Shown here: piece after piece, positions 26,701 to 36,200 of the stretch
Position numbering within the stretch: the stretch's first letter is position 1
How the letters are laid out: each line of letters opens with the position of its first letter
Assembly (NCBI GenBank): GCA_903951425.1
Contig: CAJBBX010000028.1
Span: 1 to 64,000 of the forward strand
From: an uncultured Chthonomonas sp.
GTDB taxonomy: Bacteria; Armatimonadota; Chthonomonadetes; Chthonomonadales; CAJBBX01
Reading direction: 5' to 3'
Length of the DNA: 64,000 nucleotides
Made by a program: the position numbers and the translations under genes
Notes under the pieces: model-generated
The model's database searches: none
What the model saw: only the letters and a program-made list of their open reading frames with translations
What the model was told of the DNA's origin: nothing

Positions 26701-28256
26701 GTGCATCCCCTCCTGAGCTTCAGCAGGACGGCTGCGAGGCCCGCGTAGTAGAGCGCCACCTGCCACCATGCGGGGCTGGCCAGGGCTGCCGAGCCCATGG
26801 GCAGGCGCGAGGCCCAATCAGCGACTCCGACGGCGCAGGCCGACATGGGACCGAGGGCCGCCCACGCAACCCACGCCGCTGCGCCCGGCGCTGCCAGCGA
26901 GACGACCCACAGGGCCATGCCACCCACCAGCATAGCCGATGCGATCGGGATCAGTAGCAGGTTGGCGACCGTCCCGGTCAGCGAGACGCCGTTAAAGTGC
27001 ATGGCTGCCAGCGGCGCAGCGGCGAGGTTCGCCACGAGGCAGACCTTGAGTGCGGCGATGGGCTTGTCGAACGCAGGCGCCAGGGGGTTGGGCTGCTCGC
27101 TGTCTCGGCGCAGGGCAAGCCATGGCGCCGAAATCACCAGCGCCGTCACGATAGCGAACGATAGCTGGAAGCCCGGAGCCTGGACGGCCATTGGCTCCAC
27201 GATCAGGATGCCCAGCGCCGCGGCGGCTACCGCGCTGGCCAGGTCCGGCTCCCGGTCCAGCGCACGGGCCGAGAGGAACACGATAGCCGTAATGGCCGCG
27301 CGGACCACGGAGGGCTGGCACCCGGCCGCCACGGTGTAGGCGATCACGACGGCCACGATCGGAGCCCACTGCCGCCGTTCCCGCAACGTCAGCACGCCGC
27401 AGAGCCAGGCCATGGCGGTCACCAGGATGCCCACGTTCATGCCCGACGCGGCCAGCAGGTGCGAGGTGCCTGTCGTCCGGAATGCGTCGACGATGGGGCC
27501 GGGAAGCCCCGCGCCGCCGCCGAAGACCACGCCGGCAACGAGCGCGGCATCGACAGGCGCCAGACGACCCGCCACCCGCTCCTCGAAGTGCCGACGCCAG
27601 GCGATGCCCACGCGGGCGATCCATGAGGCCGGGCCGGCGTCGTCGGCCTGCACCACAGGCGGGCGACGGCAGACAACCAGTGCGGCCAGGCCTCGCGACC
27701 GTAGCCGTGCGGTGGATCGGTCGTCGTCGCCATGCTCACCGCGCAAGGACCGCGCAACCCGGCCCCGCAACTCGGCTCGCATACCATGGAGCATGCGCGA
27801 CTGATGCTCGGATGCGGGGTAGCGGACCAGCACGGGGGTGTTGAACTGCCGCCAGCGTCCCCGGTCGTCAGCCAGCTGATCCGCCTGTACTGCGAACTGC
27901 ACGTCGTCACCTGCGGGCTCGGGGCCGCCGGCGATGCGCCCGCGCATGGCGACGTAGCAATTCGGCGGTAGGCGTCCTGCTTCCGCGAGCAGGCGAGTGT
28001 ACCGGCCCGCGGCGAGGAGCCAGCCCGCAGCCGCACCGGCGGCACAGGCAAGGCAAGCCACCGCGACGATCCTGCGCGACGGCCTCAGCAGGGTTGTGCC
28101 CGCTGCCAGGGCTGCGACCAGGGCGCCCGCAACGAGCGGCGTCGCGTAGAGTGCCGACCCCATGCAGACCCCGGCGGCCACCGGCACGAGCGGGCGCGAG
28201 CAGACGCGTGTGAGGGTATCCTGCCGGCGATGCCTGAACCTGGTTCGCTTCGACAT
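26697..28256 (-). CDS. comEC: ComEC/Rec2 DNA-uptake channel, membrane part
   Basis: The 519-residue product has the DUF4131 N-terminal helices and OB-like region (about 30-200) followed by the competence domain. The latter has TTGTSHLLAASGMNVGILV at about 261-279 and GCQPSVVRAAITAIVFLSAR at about 309-328, with many hydrophobic helices after them. ComEC carries single-stranded DNA through the inner membrane in natural transformation. The usual C-terminal MBL domain is absent and is encoded by the next, overlapping gene. The start has no strong SD; the 23-base gap to the divergent DUF192 gene must hold both promoters or the transcripts overlap. Confidence 0.9.
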   Translation of the reverse strand: MSKRTRFRHRRQDTLTRVCSRPLVPVAAGVCMGSALYATPLVAGALVAALAAGTTLLRPSRRIVAVACLACAAGAAAGWLLAAGRYTRLLAEAGRLPPNCYVAMRGRIAGGPEPAGDDVQFAVQADQLADDRGRWRQFNTPVLVRYPASEHQSRMLHGMRAELRGRVARSLRGEHGDDDRSTARLRSRGLAALVVCRRPPVVQADDAGPASWIARVGIAWRRHFEERVAGRLAPVDAALVAGVVFGGGAGLPGPIVDAFRTTGTSHLLAASGMNVGILVTAMAWLCGVLTLRERRQWAPIVAVVIAYTVAAGCQPSVVRAAITAIVFLSARALDREPDLASAVAAAALGILIVEPMAVQAPGFQLSFAIVTALVISAPWLALRRDSEQPNPLAPAFDKPIAALKVCLVANLAAAPLAAMHFNGVSLTGTVANLLLIPIASAMLVGGMALWVVSLAAPGAAAWVAWAALGPMSACAVGVADWASRLPMGSAALASPAWWQVALYYAGLAAVLLKLRRGCT

Positions 28257-28279
28257 CTCGTCAGCCTTCCCCCGACCCC

Positions 28280-28657
28280 ATGGTAGCCGCCATGCGGGTG
28301 CAGGTGGCCACGCCTGCGGGGTGGCGGCCGGCGGGGCTCACACAGGCGGCTACGGCAACTTCCTGGCTGCGGCGAGGGATCGGTCTGCTGGGCAAGCGCG
28401 GCCTCAGCCCCGGCGAGGCGCTCTGGCTGGAGCCCTGTGGCTCCGTGCACACGTTCGGTATGCGGTTCGACCTGGACGTGGCGTTCATGGATGCGTCCGG
28501 CCGCGTGCTGGCCGTGGTTGAGGCGGCGCCGCCATGGCGCGTCATCGCCGCGCCCCGCGGCACGCGCGCCGTGCTGGAGGCCGCAGCCGGGGCCCTGCGT
28601 GGCTGCGGCATCGATGCGGGCTGCACGCTACGCCTGGCCCCGCCCGGCGCCGGCTAG
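28280..28657 (+). CDS. DUF192-family protein
   Basis: The 125-residue product matches the DUF192 fold. It has ATSWLRRGIGLLGKRGLSPGEALWL, then CGSVHTFGMRFDLDVAFMDASGRVLAV, and ends in RAVLEAAAGALRGCGIDAGC. The VHT-F-x-M-R-F-x-L-D core is diagnostic. Many members are secreted, but no signal peptide is clear here and the function is unknown. ATG 28280 and ATG 28292 are both possible starts. Its stop overlaps the stop of the convergent TIM-barrel gene by 4 bases. Confidence 0.8.
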   Translation: MVAAMRVQVATPAGWRPAGLTQAATATSWLRRGIGLLGKRGLSPGEALWLEPCGSVHTFGMRFDLDVAFMDASGRVLAVVEAAPPWRVIAAPRGTRAVLEAAAGALRGCGIDAGCTLRLAPPGAG

Positions 28658-29550
28658 CGCTTGGCGCAGAGCTCGTTGAAGAGCGCCCTGTAGCACTGCA
28701 TGAAGAGGATCCCTTCGTCCGGCCGCAGGCTCGTCCCCACCTCGCAGAGCAGGTAGCCGTCGTACTTCGACTTGGCAAGCAGGCCGAAGAGCTCCCGCCA
28801 GGGGTAGTCGCTCCACAGATTGGTTACGTGGCAGCATCGGATTTGCTTGCCGAGAAGGCGGTAGGCCTGCGCAACGCTACCGTCGGCCACGTCCGTCCCA
28901 TTCGAGTTCCAGGTGACGCCGACGTTGCGGTGGCCGCAGGCGTCCATGATGGCGCGGGCGTTGGCGGGCTTCGAGGTCTCGGGGCCATGCACCTCCATCC
29001 AGATCTCGACGCCCTGATCCTCACCGATGCGGCCGCACTCGGCCATGGCCTTCCCGATCTGCTCCAGCGTTTTCCCCGGCGCCACGCCTGTGGGTAACCC
29101 GTTGGGTCGCACCTTCACGCCGCGGGCGCCAAGGTCCTCGGCCAGCTCCACGAACCGGCGGCACTCATCGATGTTGCTGCGGACCACGGCCTGGTCGGTT
29201 GAGTGGAACTCGCAGATGGAGCCGAGGCTGATCTGTCGGATGCCCGCGTCGGCGCACTTGGCCCGGACCGTAGCGCGTCGGGCGGCGCTGAGCGAGGGCT
29301 CGACGCCGTGCGCGTGGGTCGTGCGAAACTCCACGCCGGTCAGGCCTGCCGCCTTGCAGCAGCGGAGCAGTGTATCCAGGTCCCAGTCCTTCGCAATGCT
29401 GTAGGTGACGAGCCCCAGGTGCATAGTGGACGACCTCCTCTGCGCGATCGCGGCTTCGGGCATCCTGGCCAGGCACGCGGCTCCCAGTCCGGCAGCCAGC
29501 AGGCCGCGGCGGCTCAGTTCTGCCTCGGTGTTCTCGCGATGTGAACTCAC
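28654..29550 (-). CDS. Tat-exported sugar-phosphate isomerase/epimerase-like TIM-barrel protein
   Basis: The 298-residue product starts at GTG 29550, 7 bases after a GGAGGGG site. It carries a twin-arginine signal (ELSRRGLLAAGLGAACLA) ending near residue 36. The barrel has LGLVTYSIAKDWDLDTLL, GVEFRTTHAHG, IWMEVHGPE and YLLCEVG, the spacing of acidic metal ligands in the AP endonuclease 2/xylose isomerase-like family. Members isomerise or epimerise sugars or inositols. Export through Tat suggests that a metal is loaded in the cytoplasm. The frame is open 40 codons further upstream, but this includes the terminator hairpin. Confidence 0.8.
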   Translation of the reverse strand: MSSHRENTEAELSRRGLLAAGLGAACLARMPEAAIAQRRSSTMHLGLVTYSIAKDWDLDTLLRCCKAAGLTGVEFRTTHAHGVEPSLSAARRATVRAKCADAGIRQISLGSICEFHSTDQAVVRSNIDECRRFVELAEDLGARGVKVRPNGLPTGVAPGKTLEQIGKAMAECGRIGEDQGVEIWMEVHGPETSKPANARAIMDACGHRNVGVTWNSNGTDVADGSVAQAYRLLGKQIRCCHVTNLWSDYPWRELFGLLAKSKYDGYLLCEVGTSLRPDEGILFMQCYRALFNELCAKR

Positions 29551-29653
29551 GGTAACCCCTCCGGTCTTGGACCCTACAACTGGCCGGTCCGGCGCGCCCT
29601 CCATAGGTTCGCGCCGGCGTCCTCCGGTTCCTCCGAAGACCTGCACACAGCAA

Positions 29654-29688
29654 GGCGGGCCGGCCCCCACGAAGGAGGCTGGCCCGCC
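29654..29688. terminator. Hairpin downstream of the ECF sigma gene
   Basis: GGCGGGCCGGCC pairs with GGCTGGCCCGCC over 12 positions with one G-U pair around an 11-base loop. It lies 30 bases past the stop of the minus-strand sigma gene and before the next minus-strand gene. On that strand it is followed by TTGCTGTGT, only a weak T-rich run. Confidence 0.6.
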
Positions 29689-29718
29689 AATGGGGTCGGT
29701 TGTGCGCCGATGTCGGCG

Positions 29719-30333
29719 TTAGGCGGCTGCCTGGGCGATCACCAGTTCACGGTTGCGGCGGCGAACCGGCCCCTGCATCAGCTTGCGGAGGAGTACGCGG
29801 CCGCGGTGGATGCGGCTTCGCACCGTGCCGATGCTGGTGCCCATGCGGGCCGCGATCTCCTCGTAGCTCAAGTCCTCTACATCGCACAGGAGCACGGCGC
29901 GGCGGAACTCGACCGGCAGGGCTGCCAGCGCGTTCTGTAGGCGCTCGTCCATGATGCCGCGCATGAGGATGTCCTCGGGGTTGCCGTCGGGCGAGGCAAT
30001 CTCGGGAACGAACTCGTCGTCACCGTCAGTGTTCCATGCGCCCCGATCCAGCGAGACGGACTGGAGCTTGGGCTTGCGCCGCAGCGTATCGACGAACAGG
30101 TTGCTCAGGATGCGGAAGAACCAGTTCTCGAACGGGAGGTTGCGGTCGTATTTGTCAAACGAGCGGTACGCTCGCAGGTAGGCTTCCTGGGTGAGGTCGT
30201 GAGCGTCGTCGCGGCTGCTGGTCATCCGGTAGGCCATGTTGTACGCCTGGCGCTTGGTCCGCTGCATCAGCGCCTCGAACTCGGCCTGGTCGTTTCGCGG
30301 GGTCACCGTCATCGTTGCAGTTGCGCTGGCCAT
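29719..30333 (-). CDS. ECF-type RNA polymerase sigma factor
   Basis: The 204-residue product has region 2 (about 17-85: FEALMQRTKRQAYNMAYRM, DDAHDLTQEAYLRAYRSFDKY, FENWFFRILSNLFVDTLRR) and region 4 (about 130-185: LQNALAALPVEFRRAVLL, YEEIAARMGTSIGTVRSRIHRGR). This is the standard two-region ECF layout. A GGAGG site lies 7 bases before ATG. No anti-sigma gene is adjacent, which is unusual for most ECF groups; the tail after region 4 is short. The 66 bases upstream contain an A+T-rich patch with the palindrome CTAATTAG and repeated TTAG motifs that may hold its promoter. Confidence 0.93.
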   Translation of the reverse strand: MASATATMTVTPRNDQAEFEALMQRTKRQAYNMAYRMTSSRDDAHDLTQEAYLRAYRSFDKYDRNLPFENWFFRILSNLFVDTLRRKPKLQSVSLDRGAWNTDGDDEFVPEIASPDGNPEDILMRGIMDERLQNALAALPVEFRRAVLLCDVEDLSYEEIAARMGTSIGTVRSRIHRGRVLLRKLMQGPVRRRNRELVIAQAAA

Positions 30334-30399
30334 CGTGTGTCCTCCGTACGCGGGTCGGAGAGGCAGTACCGACCGGTCCTAACTAATTAGACGTGCTAA

Positions 30400-31020
30400 C
30401 TATTGCACGGGTTGCACCGAGGAGGTGCGTTCCATGGCGCTCTCCGGCACCCGAAGCAGGCGCATAAGAGCCTGAAGGGTCAAGGTCGCCGACTGGCACG
30501 ACCTGTTGCATTTTGAGATGAGCTGGACGCCCTGAGCCGTCTGCACCATCAGTGCGGCCGCGGTCCTGGGCGTGACATCGCTTCGTAACGCGCCGGAGGC
30601 CTGCGCCTCGGCAACCACCGCGGCCAGGCGCTCCGTCATGGACTCGAACATACCGCTCAGGTAGCACCTGAGCCGCTCGCTATGCTCGGACATCTCCGCT
30701 GCCAGATTGCCGAACGGGCATCCCAGTTGCGCTGCGGTGCGCTGGCCCGCCAACAGGCTCAACATGGACTGCAGGCGCTCTGTGGCCGGCACGTCCTGGC
30801 AGAGCAGCGTGGACTGGACTAGTGACTCGAAGTCGCCCCGGTGGCTCTCCAGCACGGCGATGCCTACGTCTTCCTTGGTGGGGAAGTGGTAGTAGACGTT
30901 GCTCTTGCTGACACCCGCGGTGGCGGCGATCTGTTCCATACTGGAGCCTCGGTAGCCCAGCTTGTGGAGTAGCTCCCTCGCCGCCGCTACGACCCTGTCC
31001 CGGTTGCCCGTGGTGACCAT
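30400..31020 (-). CDS. TetR/AcrR-family transcriptional repressor
   Basis: The 206-residue product starts MVTTGNRDRVVAAARELLHKLGYRG. Its helix-turn-helix is the usual TetR one, SSMEQIAATAGVSKSNVYYHFPTKEDV at about 28-54. The C-terminal ligand domain contains CPFGNLAAEMSEHSERLR, typical of an uncharacterised TetR subgroup. The start at ATG 31020 fits the domain and a GAGGCGG site; the open frame upstream is shadow. A near-consensus promoter and a palindrome next to it point to autoregulation. No efflux or catabolic target gene is adjacent on the same strand; the divergent secreted-protein gene at 31246 is a possible target. Confidence 0.9.
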   Translation of the reverse strand: MVTTGNRDRVVAAARELLHKLGYRGSSMEQIAATAGVSKSNVYYHFPTKEDVGIAVLESHRGDFESLVQSTLLCQDVPATERLQSMLSLLAGQRTAAQLGCPFGNLAAEMSEHSERLRCYLSGMFESMTERLAAVVAEAQASGALRSDVTPRTAAALMVQTAQGVQLISKCNRSCQSATLTLQALMRLLRVPESAMERTSSVQPVQ

Positions 31021-31034
31021 GCTTGCCGCCTCTG

Positions 31035-31058
31035 GTGTAGGACTGTCCGTCCCTACAC
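31035..31058. promoter_or_regulatory. Candidate TetR operator
   Basis: GTGTAGG (31035-31041) and CCTACAC (31052-31058) form a perfect 7-base inverted repeat with a 10-base spacer that itself contains GGAC/GTCC-type symmetry. It begins 15 bases upstream of the tetR ATG and covers the expected transcription start, the usual place for TetR self-repression. Confidence 0.6.
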
Positions 31059-31062
31059 TGCC

Positions 31063-31091
31063 ATTATGTAGCATGGCTAAGCAACTGTCAA
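31063..31091 (-). promoter_or_regulatory. Near-consensus promoter of tetR
   Basis: Read on the minus strand, TTGACA (31091-31086) is followed after 17 bases by CATAAT (31068-31063), a 5 of 6 match to the -10 box. Transcription would start near 31057, inside the candidate operator. Confidence 0.75.
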
Positions 31092-31192
31092 GCCCGTGGC
31101 GGCCGATTTTGGCCCGAGAGTCGGCAGTTCCGGGGCCGCGCGATTCGCAGGGCAGCAGGCCGGGCGCCCTGCGCCTCGTAGGCGGGGTCAGA

Positions 31193-31198
31193 TATAAT
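31193..31198 (+). promoter_or_regulatory. Candidate -10 box of the secreted-protein gene
   Basis: A perfect TATAAT lies 48 bases before the ATG at 31246. No good -35 is seen at 17 or 18 bases upstream (TGCGCC at 31170), so it would need an activator or an alternative -35. Confidence 0.4.
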
Positions 31199-31245
31199 GC
31201 TGTCGGCGGCACGCGTGGAAGCTACCGCCGCCTGGGAGGTTCCGG

Positions 31246-31869
31246 ATGAAGGTGCGGTGGGGCGTTGCGGCCCTGGTGGCTGTGCTGCTGGGTTGCCTTG
31301 GGTGCCGTGTTGCGTCGGCGCAGGATGCGCAGCGCGAGGCCGGCGCCATCCTGGATGCCGTCAACGATATCGACAAGCTCAGGGTGATCATGCCCCTGAA
31401 GCTCAGCGGCTCGCAGATCGACAAGATCGTGGACGCCATCGTCAAGGGGCGCGCGGCCTTCAACAAGGAGATCGAGCAGGGCGCCACGCAGCCGCCGACC
31501 AAGATGGCGGATGAGATCAAGCGCGTCAAGGCGGCAGCCCTCACAGGTGCGCCCATCCCCAAGGACTTCGACGAGCGCATCAAGAAGATGGAGGACGCGT
31601 TCCTTGAGAAGCGCAAAGCTGCCGAGAACACGGCGCTCAAGGCCCTGTCCGACGCGGTGCGCGCCGTACTCACGCCTGCCCAGATCAAGTCGGCCTCCGA
31701 CAGCGCCAAGGCCGCTGCGGAGGAACTGGCCGGCGGATCGCCGCTCAAGGGCACGGAGGCGCAGTGGTTCAACTACTACGTCCTGAACGTGCTGATCCGC
31801 TATGACCGCATCGATCTTTTGCTGGGCGAAGTGAAGTCGGCAGGCGCCAAAGAGGCGGTCTCCAAGTAG
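31246..31869 (+). CDS. Secreted alpha-helical protein, unknown function
   Basis: The 207-residue product starts MKVRWGVAALVAVLLGCLGC, a signal peptide that could be cleaved at VASA-Q (near 25-26) or be lipidated at one of the two cysteines. The mature part is rich in Lys, Asp, Glu and Ala and looks fully helical (IKRVKAAALTGAPIPKDFDERIKKMEDAFLEKRKAAENTAL). The segment AVLTPAQIKSASD resembles the LT-x-x-Q turn seen in Spy/CpxP-like periplasmic proteins, but I would not assign it there. GGAGG lies 6 bases before ATG. The next gene starts 46 bases downstream. Confidence 0.7.
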   Translation: MKVRWGVAALVAVLLGCLGCRVASAQDAQREAGAILDAVNDIDKLRVIMPLKLSGSQIDKIVDAIVKGRAAFNKEIEQGATQPPTKMADEIKRVKAAALTGAPIPKDFDERIKKMEDAFLEKRKAAENTALKALSDAVRAVLTPAQIKSASDSAKAAAEELAGGSPLKGTEAQWFNYYVLNVLIRYDRIDLLLGEVKSAGAKEAVSK

Positions 31870-31915
31870 GCCGGTTGCGCCAACCCAGGCCGAAGGCCAC
31901 ACTCGGGCGCCGGGC

Positions 31916-33232
31916 GTGAGTTGCGCGCCGGGCGCTGAGGGCCGCGCCTACGCTCAGCGGCACGCGCGGTGGAACTTCGCCGTGCTGCTTGCCGATGCCT
32001 GCGCCTTCATGGGAGGCGTGGCCTTCTTCGACGGCAGCACGGTCTACCCTGTCCTGCTCGCGCGCCTGGGGGCCGGCGACGCCCTCATCGGCTTCACGCG
32101 CCTCATCCAGACGCTGGGCTACACGTTGCCGGCGCTGGTTGGGTCACACTATATCCACGGCATGCGCTACCACAAGCGCTACCTGCTCTGGACCTGCGCC
32201 ATCGGCCGGGTGCTCCTCCTCACATTGCCGCCGGCCCTCCTTCTGGGCGGAGTACACCCGTCACCCCTGATCCTCGTCTGGGTGGTGGCCTCCACAGGCC
32301 TGTTCTGGCTGCTGGACGGCGCGTGTGCGGTTTCGTGGTTCGACATCGTGGCCAAGTGCATCTATGAGCGCGTACGCGGGCGCTTCTTCGGCGTGATGCA
32401 GAGCATCGGCGGGCTCTTCGCCATCGGCGCGGGCCTCCTGGTTCAGGCCATCCTGGCTCCCAAGGGGCTACCTTACCCGGCCAACTTCGCCCTCCTTGCC
32501 GCCCTCTGGTGCGTCGGCGCGCTCCTGTCGCAGCTCTTCTTGGCCATGATCCGCGAGCCGGCCGGCGACGTGGACGAGGAGGCCGCGAAGCCGGGCATCG
32601 CGCAGTATCTGCGGCAGATCGGGCCGCTCTTTCGCACCTATCCCCGGTTGCGCCGCCTTATCGCCGCTCGCGTCCTTCTGGACGGCGCCTACATGGCCGC
32701 TCCGTTCTACGTCCTGTTCGCCCAGCGGAACCTCCATGCCGACCTCCGCACCGTGGGCCTCTACACCATGCTGCTCAGCGCCGGCAGGCTGGCCGCAGGC
32801 CCGTTCTGGGGCTGGCTGGCCGACAGGATAGGCCCTGGCCACGCGGTGCGCTGGGTCGCCACGGCGGTCCTCGCTGCGCCGCTGGCGGCCATCGGCGCGG
32901 CCCACGGGGTGCCCTGGCTCATGCCTGCGGTCTTCGTCCTCATGGGCGCCACCGGCGACGGGCTCTGGATGATACTATCCACGGCGCTGCTTGAGAGCGT
33001 GGAGGCCCGCGACCGACCTCTGGCCATCGGCGTGGCTACCATGTGCCAAACCCCCAGCGCCATCTACGGGCCTCTTGGGGGCGTGCTGACCCAGGCCACG
33101 AGCTATCCCACCGTCTTCGCGCTGTCGGCTGTGGCCGGCCTGGTGGGCTGGGTCGCCGCCTGGCGGATCGGCGCCAACCAACTCGCGGCGCCGCCGACCG
33201 TACAGGAAACAGGCGCACCCGCGGCGAACTAG
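31916..33232 (+). CDS. MFS transporter
   Basis: The 438-residue product has about 12 hydrophobic helices. It has the MFS loop pattern GWLADRIGPGHAVRW in the C-terminal half (about 300-314) and RGRFFGVMQSIGGLFAIGAG in the N-terminal half. The FDGSTVYPVLLARLGAGDALIGF start resembles MFS proteins of unknown substrate in planctomycete/armatimonad-like genomes. The start GTG 31916 lacks a strong SD and could lie later. The next gene is a large secreted glycosidase-like protein 48 bases downstream, so sugar uptake is a reasonable guess. Confidence 0.8.
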   Translation: MSCAPGAEGRAYAQRHARWNFAVLLADACAFMGGVAFFDGSTVYPVLLARLGAGDALIGFTRLIQTLGYTLPALVGSHYIHGMRYHKRYLLWTCAIGRVLLLTLPPALLLGGVHPSPLILVWVVASTGLFWLLDGACAVSWFDIVAKCIYERVRGRFFGVMQSIGGLFAIGAGLLVQAILAPKGLPYPANFALLAALWCVGALLSQLFLAMIREPAGDVDEEAAKPGIAQYLRQIGPLFRTYPRLRRLIAARVLLDGAYMAAPFYVLFAQRNLHADLRTVGLYTMLLSAGRLAAGPFWGWLADRIGPGHAVRWVATAVLAAPLAAIGAAHGVPWLMPAVFVLMGATGDGLWMILSTALLESVEARDRPLAIGVATMCQTPSAIYGPLGGVLTQATSYPTVFALSAVAGLVGWVAAWRIGANQLAAPPTVQETGAPAAN

Positions 33233-33280
33233 CAGAGGCCGCACCGGCATGGAGCCGGCTGGCCGAAGGGGGCGCGTCGC

Positions 33281-36200
33281 ATGGTTCGAGGGTGGCTCAG
33301 GACGGTGGCGCTTCCGGGTCTCACCGCCGGCCTTGCCGTATGCGCCGCGGCGGTAGCCGTTGCCGTGCCGACCATCGAGAACAAGGCGCTCCGTGTGACC
33401 TTGGACGCTGACGCCGGCAACCTCACCGTGCTGGACAAGCGTTGCGGCGCCCTGTGGCGCCAGGCCTCGCTGGAGGGCCTCGCGCCGAAGTTTACGTCAG
33501 TCACGAGTTCCCGCAACGCCATCGGGTTCCGGCTCGAGTGTGGGTGGAGCGCGGACGCCACGGTCGGCTACGACTGCAGGCTCCGGCTCGTCGGCGATGA
33601 GCCGGACCTCCGCCTCACGGCCGCCGCGGCGCCGGACCTCGCCATGCCCGGCAACTCGCGCTTCCTGGCCGGCTTCGCCCTGGAGAAGGGCGACATGGCG
33701 CTGGCGGTGGCGGACTACTCCAACGGCCACCTCTATCCCATGGACGCCGAGGGCATTCCCTGCGGCTGGTTGGACGGCGACCGCCTCGACCTGCCCGTGC
33801 TCGGCATCTGCGACCTGGCCACGGGCGCGGCCTGCGCCATGATCTTGGAAACGCCCGAGGACGCCATCGTCGAGACGCGCATCCGGGCCGTGGGCTCCCG
33901 ACGGCTACAGGTTCCGTCGCTGCAGTTCAGGCCGGTCATGGGCGCCTTCGGTTACCCCCGGTCCCTCCTGTTCCGCTTCGCTCCCAAGGGTGGCTACGTG
34001 GCCGTGGCCAAGGCATATCGGAGCTATGCCGGGCAACGCGGCCTGCTGGCGACCCTGGCGTCCAAGGCCAAGCGCAATCCCAACGTGGCCAAGCTGTTCG
34101 GTGCGCCGGATGTCTGGGGCGATGCCTCGGAGGCGTTCGCGAGCGCCGCCCATGCGCTTGGCGTACGGAAGATGCTGATCCACGGACGCTCGGATGCGGC
34201 CGGGATGCGGCGCATCAACGCGCTCGGCTACGTTACCAGCGAGTATGACAACTACACTGACGTGTTGCCCTCGGGGCCCGGTGTGCCCGTCGACTCCTCG
34301 CACGACCGTGTGCCCGAAAGCGTGACGCTGCGGTCCGACGGCACACGCATGCCCGCCTGGCTCACCTTCGACAAGAAGACGCAGTACATGAAGCGGTGCC
34401 CGGCGCTCTGGACGGCTGCGGCGTCGTCGGTCATCCCCGACGTTCTGAAGCGCCACCCGTACCTGGGTCGCTTCATCGATGTGACCACGGCCGAGGCGCT
34501 CTACGAGTGCTACGATCCGGCGCACAGGATCGACCGCCGCGGCAAGCAGAAGGCCGGCGCCGACCTGCTGGACTACGTCCGGTCGCGGGGCCTCGTGGTG
34601 GGCGGCGAACACGGCATCTGGTGGGGCGTGCCGCACCAGGACTACATCGAAGGAATGATGAGCTCCTACCAGTTCAGCTGGCCTGCCGGGCACCTCATCC
34701 ACCCGAAGACAAAGCATGACGGCTTCACCGACCCGTGGGGCGGCAAGACACCGTCATGGTCCGAGTACGCTACACGCGGCATCGGCCATGAGACCCGCAT
34801 CCCGCTCTGGGAGCTGGTGTTCCACGACTGCGTGGTCTCCACGTGGTACTGGGGCGACGCCACCGACTGGCTGCTGGAGGCTGCACCCGAGACGCTACCC
34901 CGCAAGGATCTCTTCAACATCGTCTACGGGACCATGCCCATGCTCTGGGCGGATGCCGCGGGGTCATGGCTACGGGATCGTCCCGCCTTCCTGCGTACCT
35001 GCCGCACGACCTGCAAGGTGCACGAGGCGGTGGCGACCTCGGAGTTGGTCTCGCACACGTGGCTCACGCCCGATCGATCCGTGCAGCGGAGCGGCTTTGC
35101 CAACGGCGTCGTCGCCACGGGCAACTTCGGTCCGGAGCCGTGCACCGTGGCGCAGTCCGGGCGGCGGTGGCTGTTGCCGGAGAACGGCTATGTGGTCAGC
35201 GGTCCGGGCATCCAGGCATCCAACGTGCTCGAAGGCGGCCAGGCGGTCCTGCGCGTGCGGCAGGGCGAGTTCCGCTGGGTCTCGCGCGGGTCCGACGGTT
35301 GGGTCTCCTTCGCCGATGGCCCCGGTCGCCGGCGCATCCTGCTGGAGGGCCGTCCACTGGGCCCCGGAGCGTTCGACCTGGCCGCCGCCGGCGTGCCGAC
35401 CGGCTCGCGCTGCCTGATCTACTCCGTCGATGCCCAGGGCGCGCGGGTTCGCCTGGCCGCCGCTACGGGGCCTGGACAGCGCGCTCCGAAGTTGGCGTGG
35501 CCGGGATCCTACGAGGTACTCACGGGTGAGCGTGCTCGGGGATCTGATCTGGCGGTCGCTGCGGCGTCGGGCTCCGCCGCCACGGCCACGCAGGGGGCGC
35601 CACTGATGGATCGCGTCGTCGTGACGAACCGTGGCGCGGGTTCTGCCGGACGGATCACTGTCCGCTGGTACGCCGATGCGCCGGTGCCGGAGCGCCTGCT
35701 CTGTTCGCGCGTCGTGCCGATGGGGTCCAGTAGCCGCGTCGAGGTCCGTTGCCCGGTGCCCACCGACCGCGTCGCCGGCGCCGTGGGCCTCGTGGTGAGC
35801 GTCACCTCGGGCGCGCCCGACCTGGGCCCGGCCGATAACAGCCTCACACGTTCGGTACTCGTGGCTCCTCGGCTTGATCCTGCCCGGTTGCGAATGGAGG
35901 TGGAGGCCGCCTCGGGCAACCTGGCGCGCACCGATGCCGTGCTGCTCCTGCCGATGCCCGGCTTCGCCGGGGAGCCCGCAACCCTGGACGTTCGCGAGAT
36001 ACTGCCCGGCGGCGCCTCGCCCCGCCCCGTGCCCGCCCAGTTCGACCCCGCCGGACAGGACGCCGAGGCGCGTGCCGCGTTTCCGGCCGCTACCCTCTGC
36101 TTCGTGGCTCCGGGTGAGTGGCCGGCGGGTGCGCGTCGGCGTTTCGCTGTAACCTGGTCCGACCGGTCCGCGGTCCGGCAGAAGGTCCTGGCGCCCTGGT

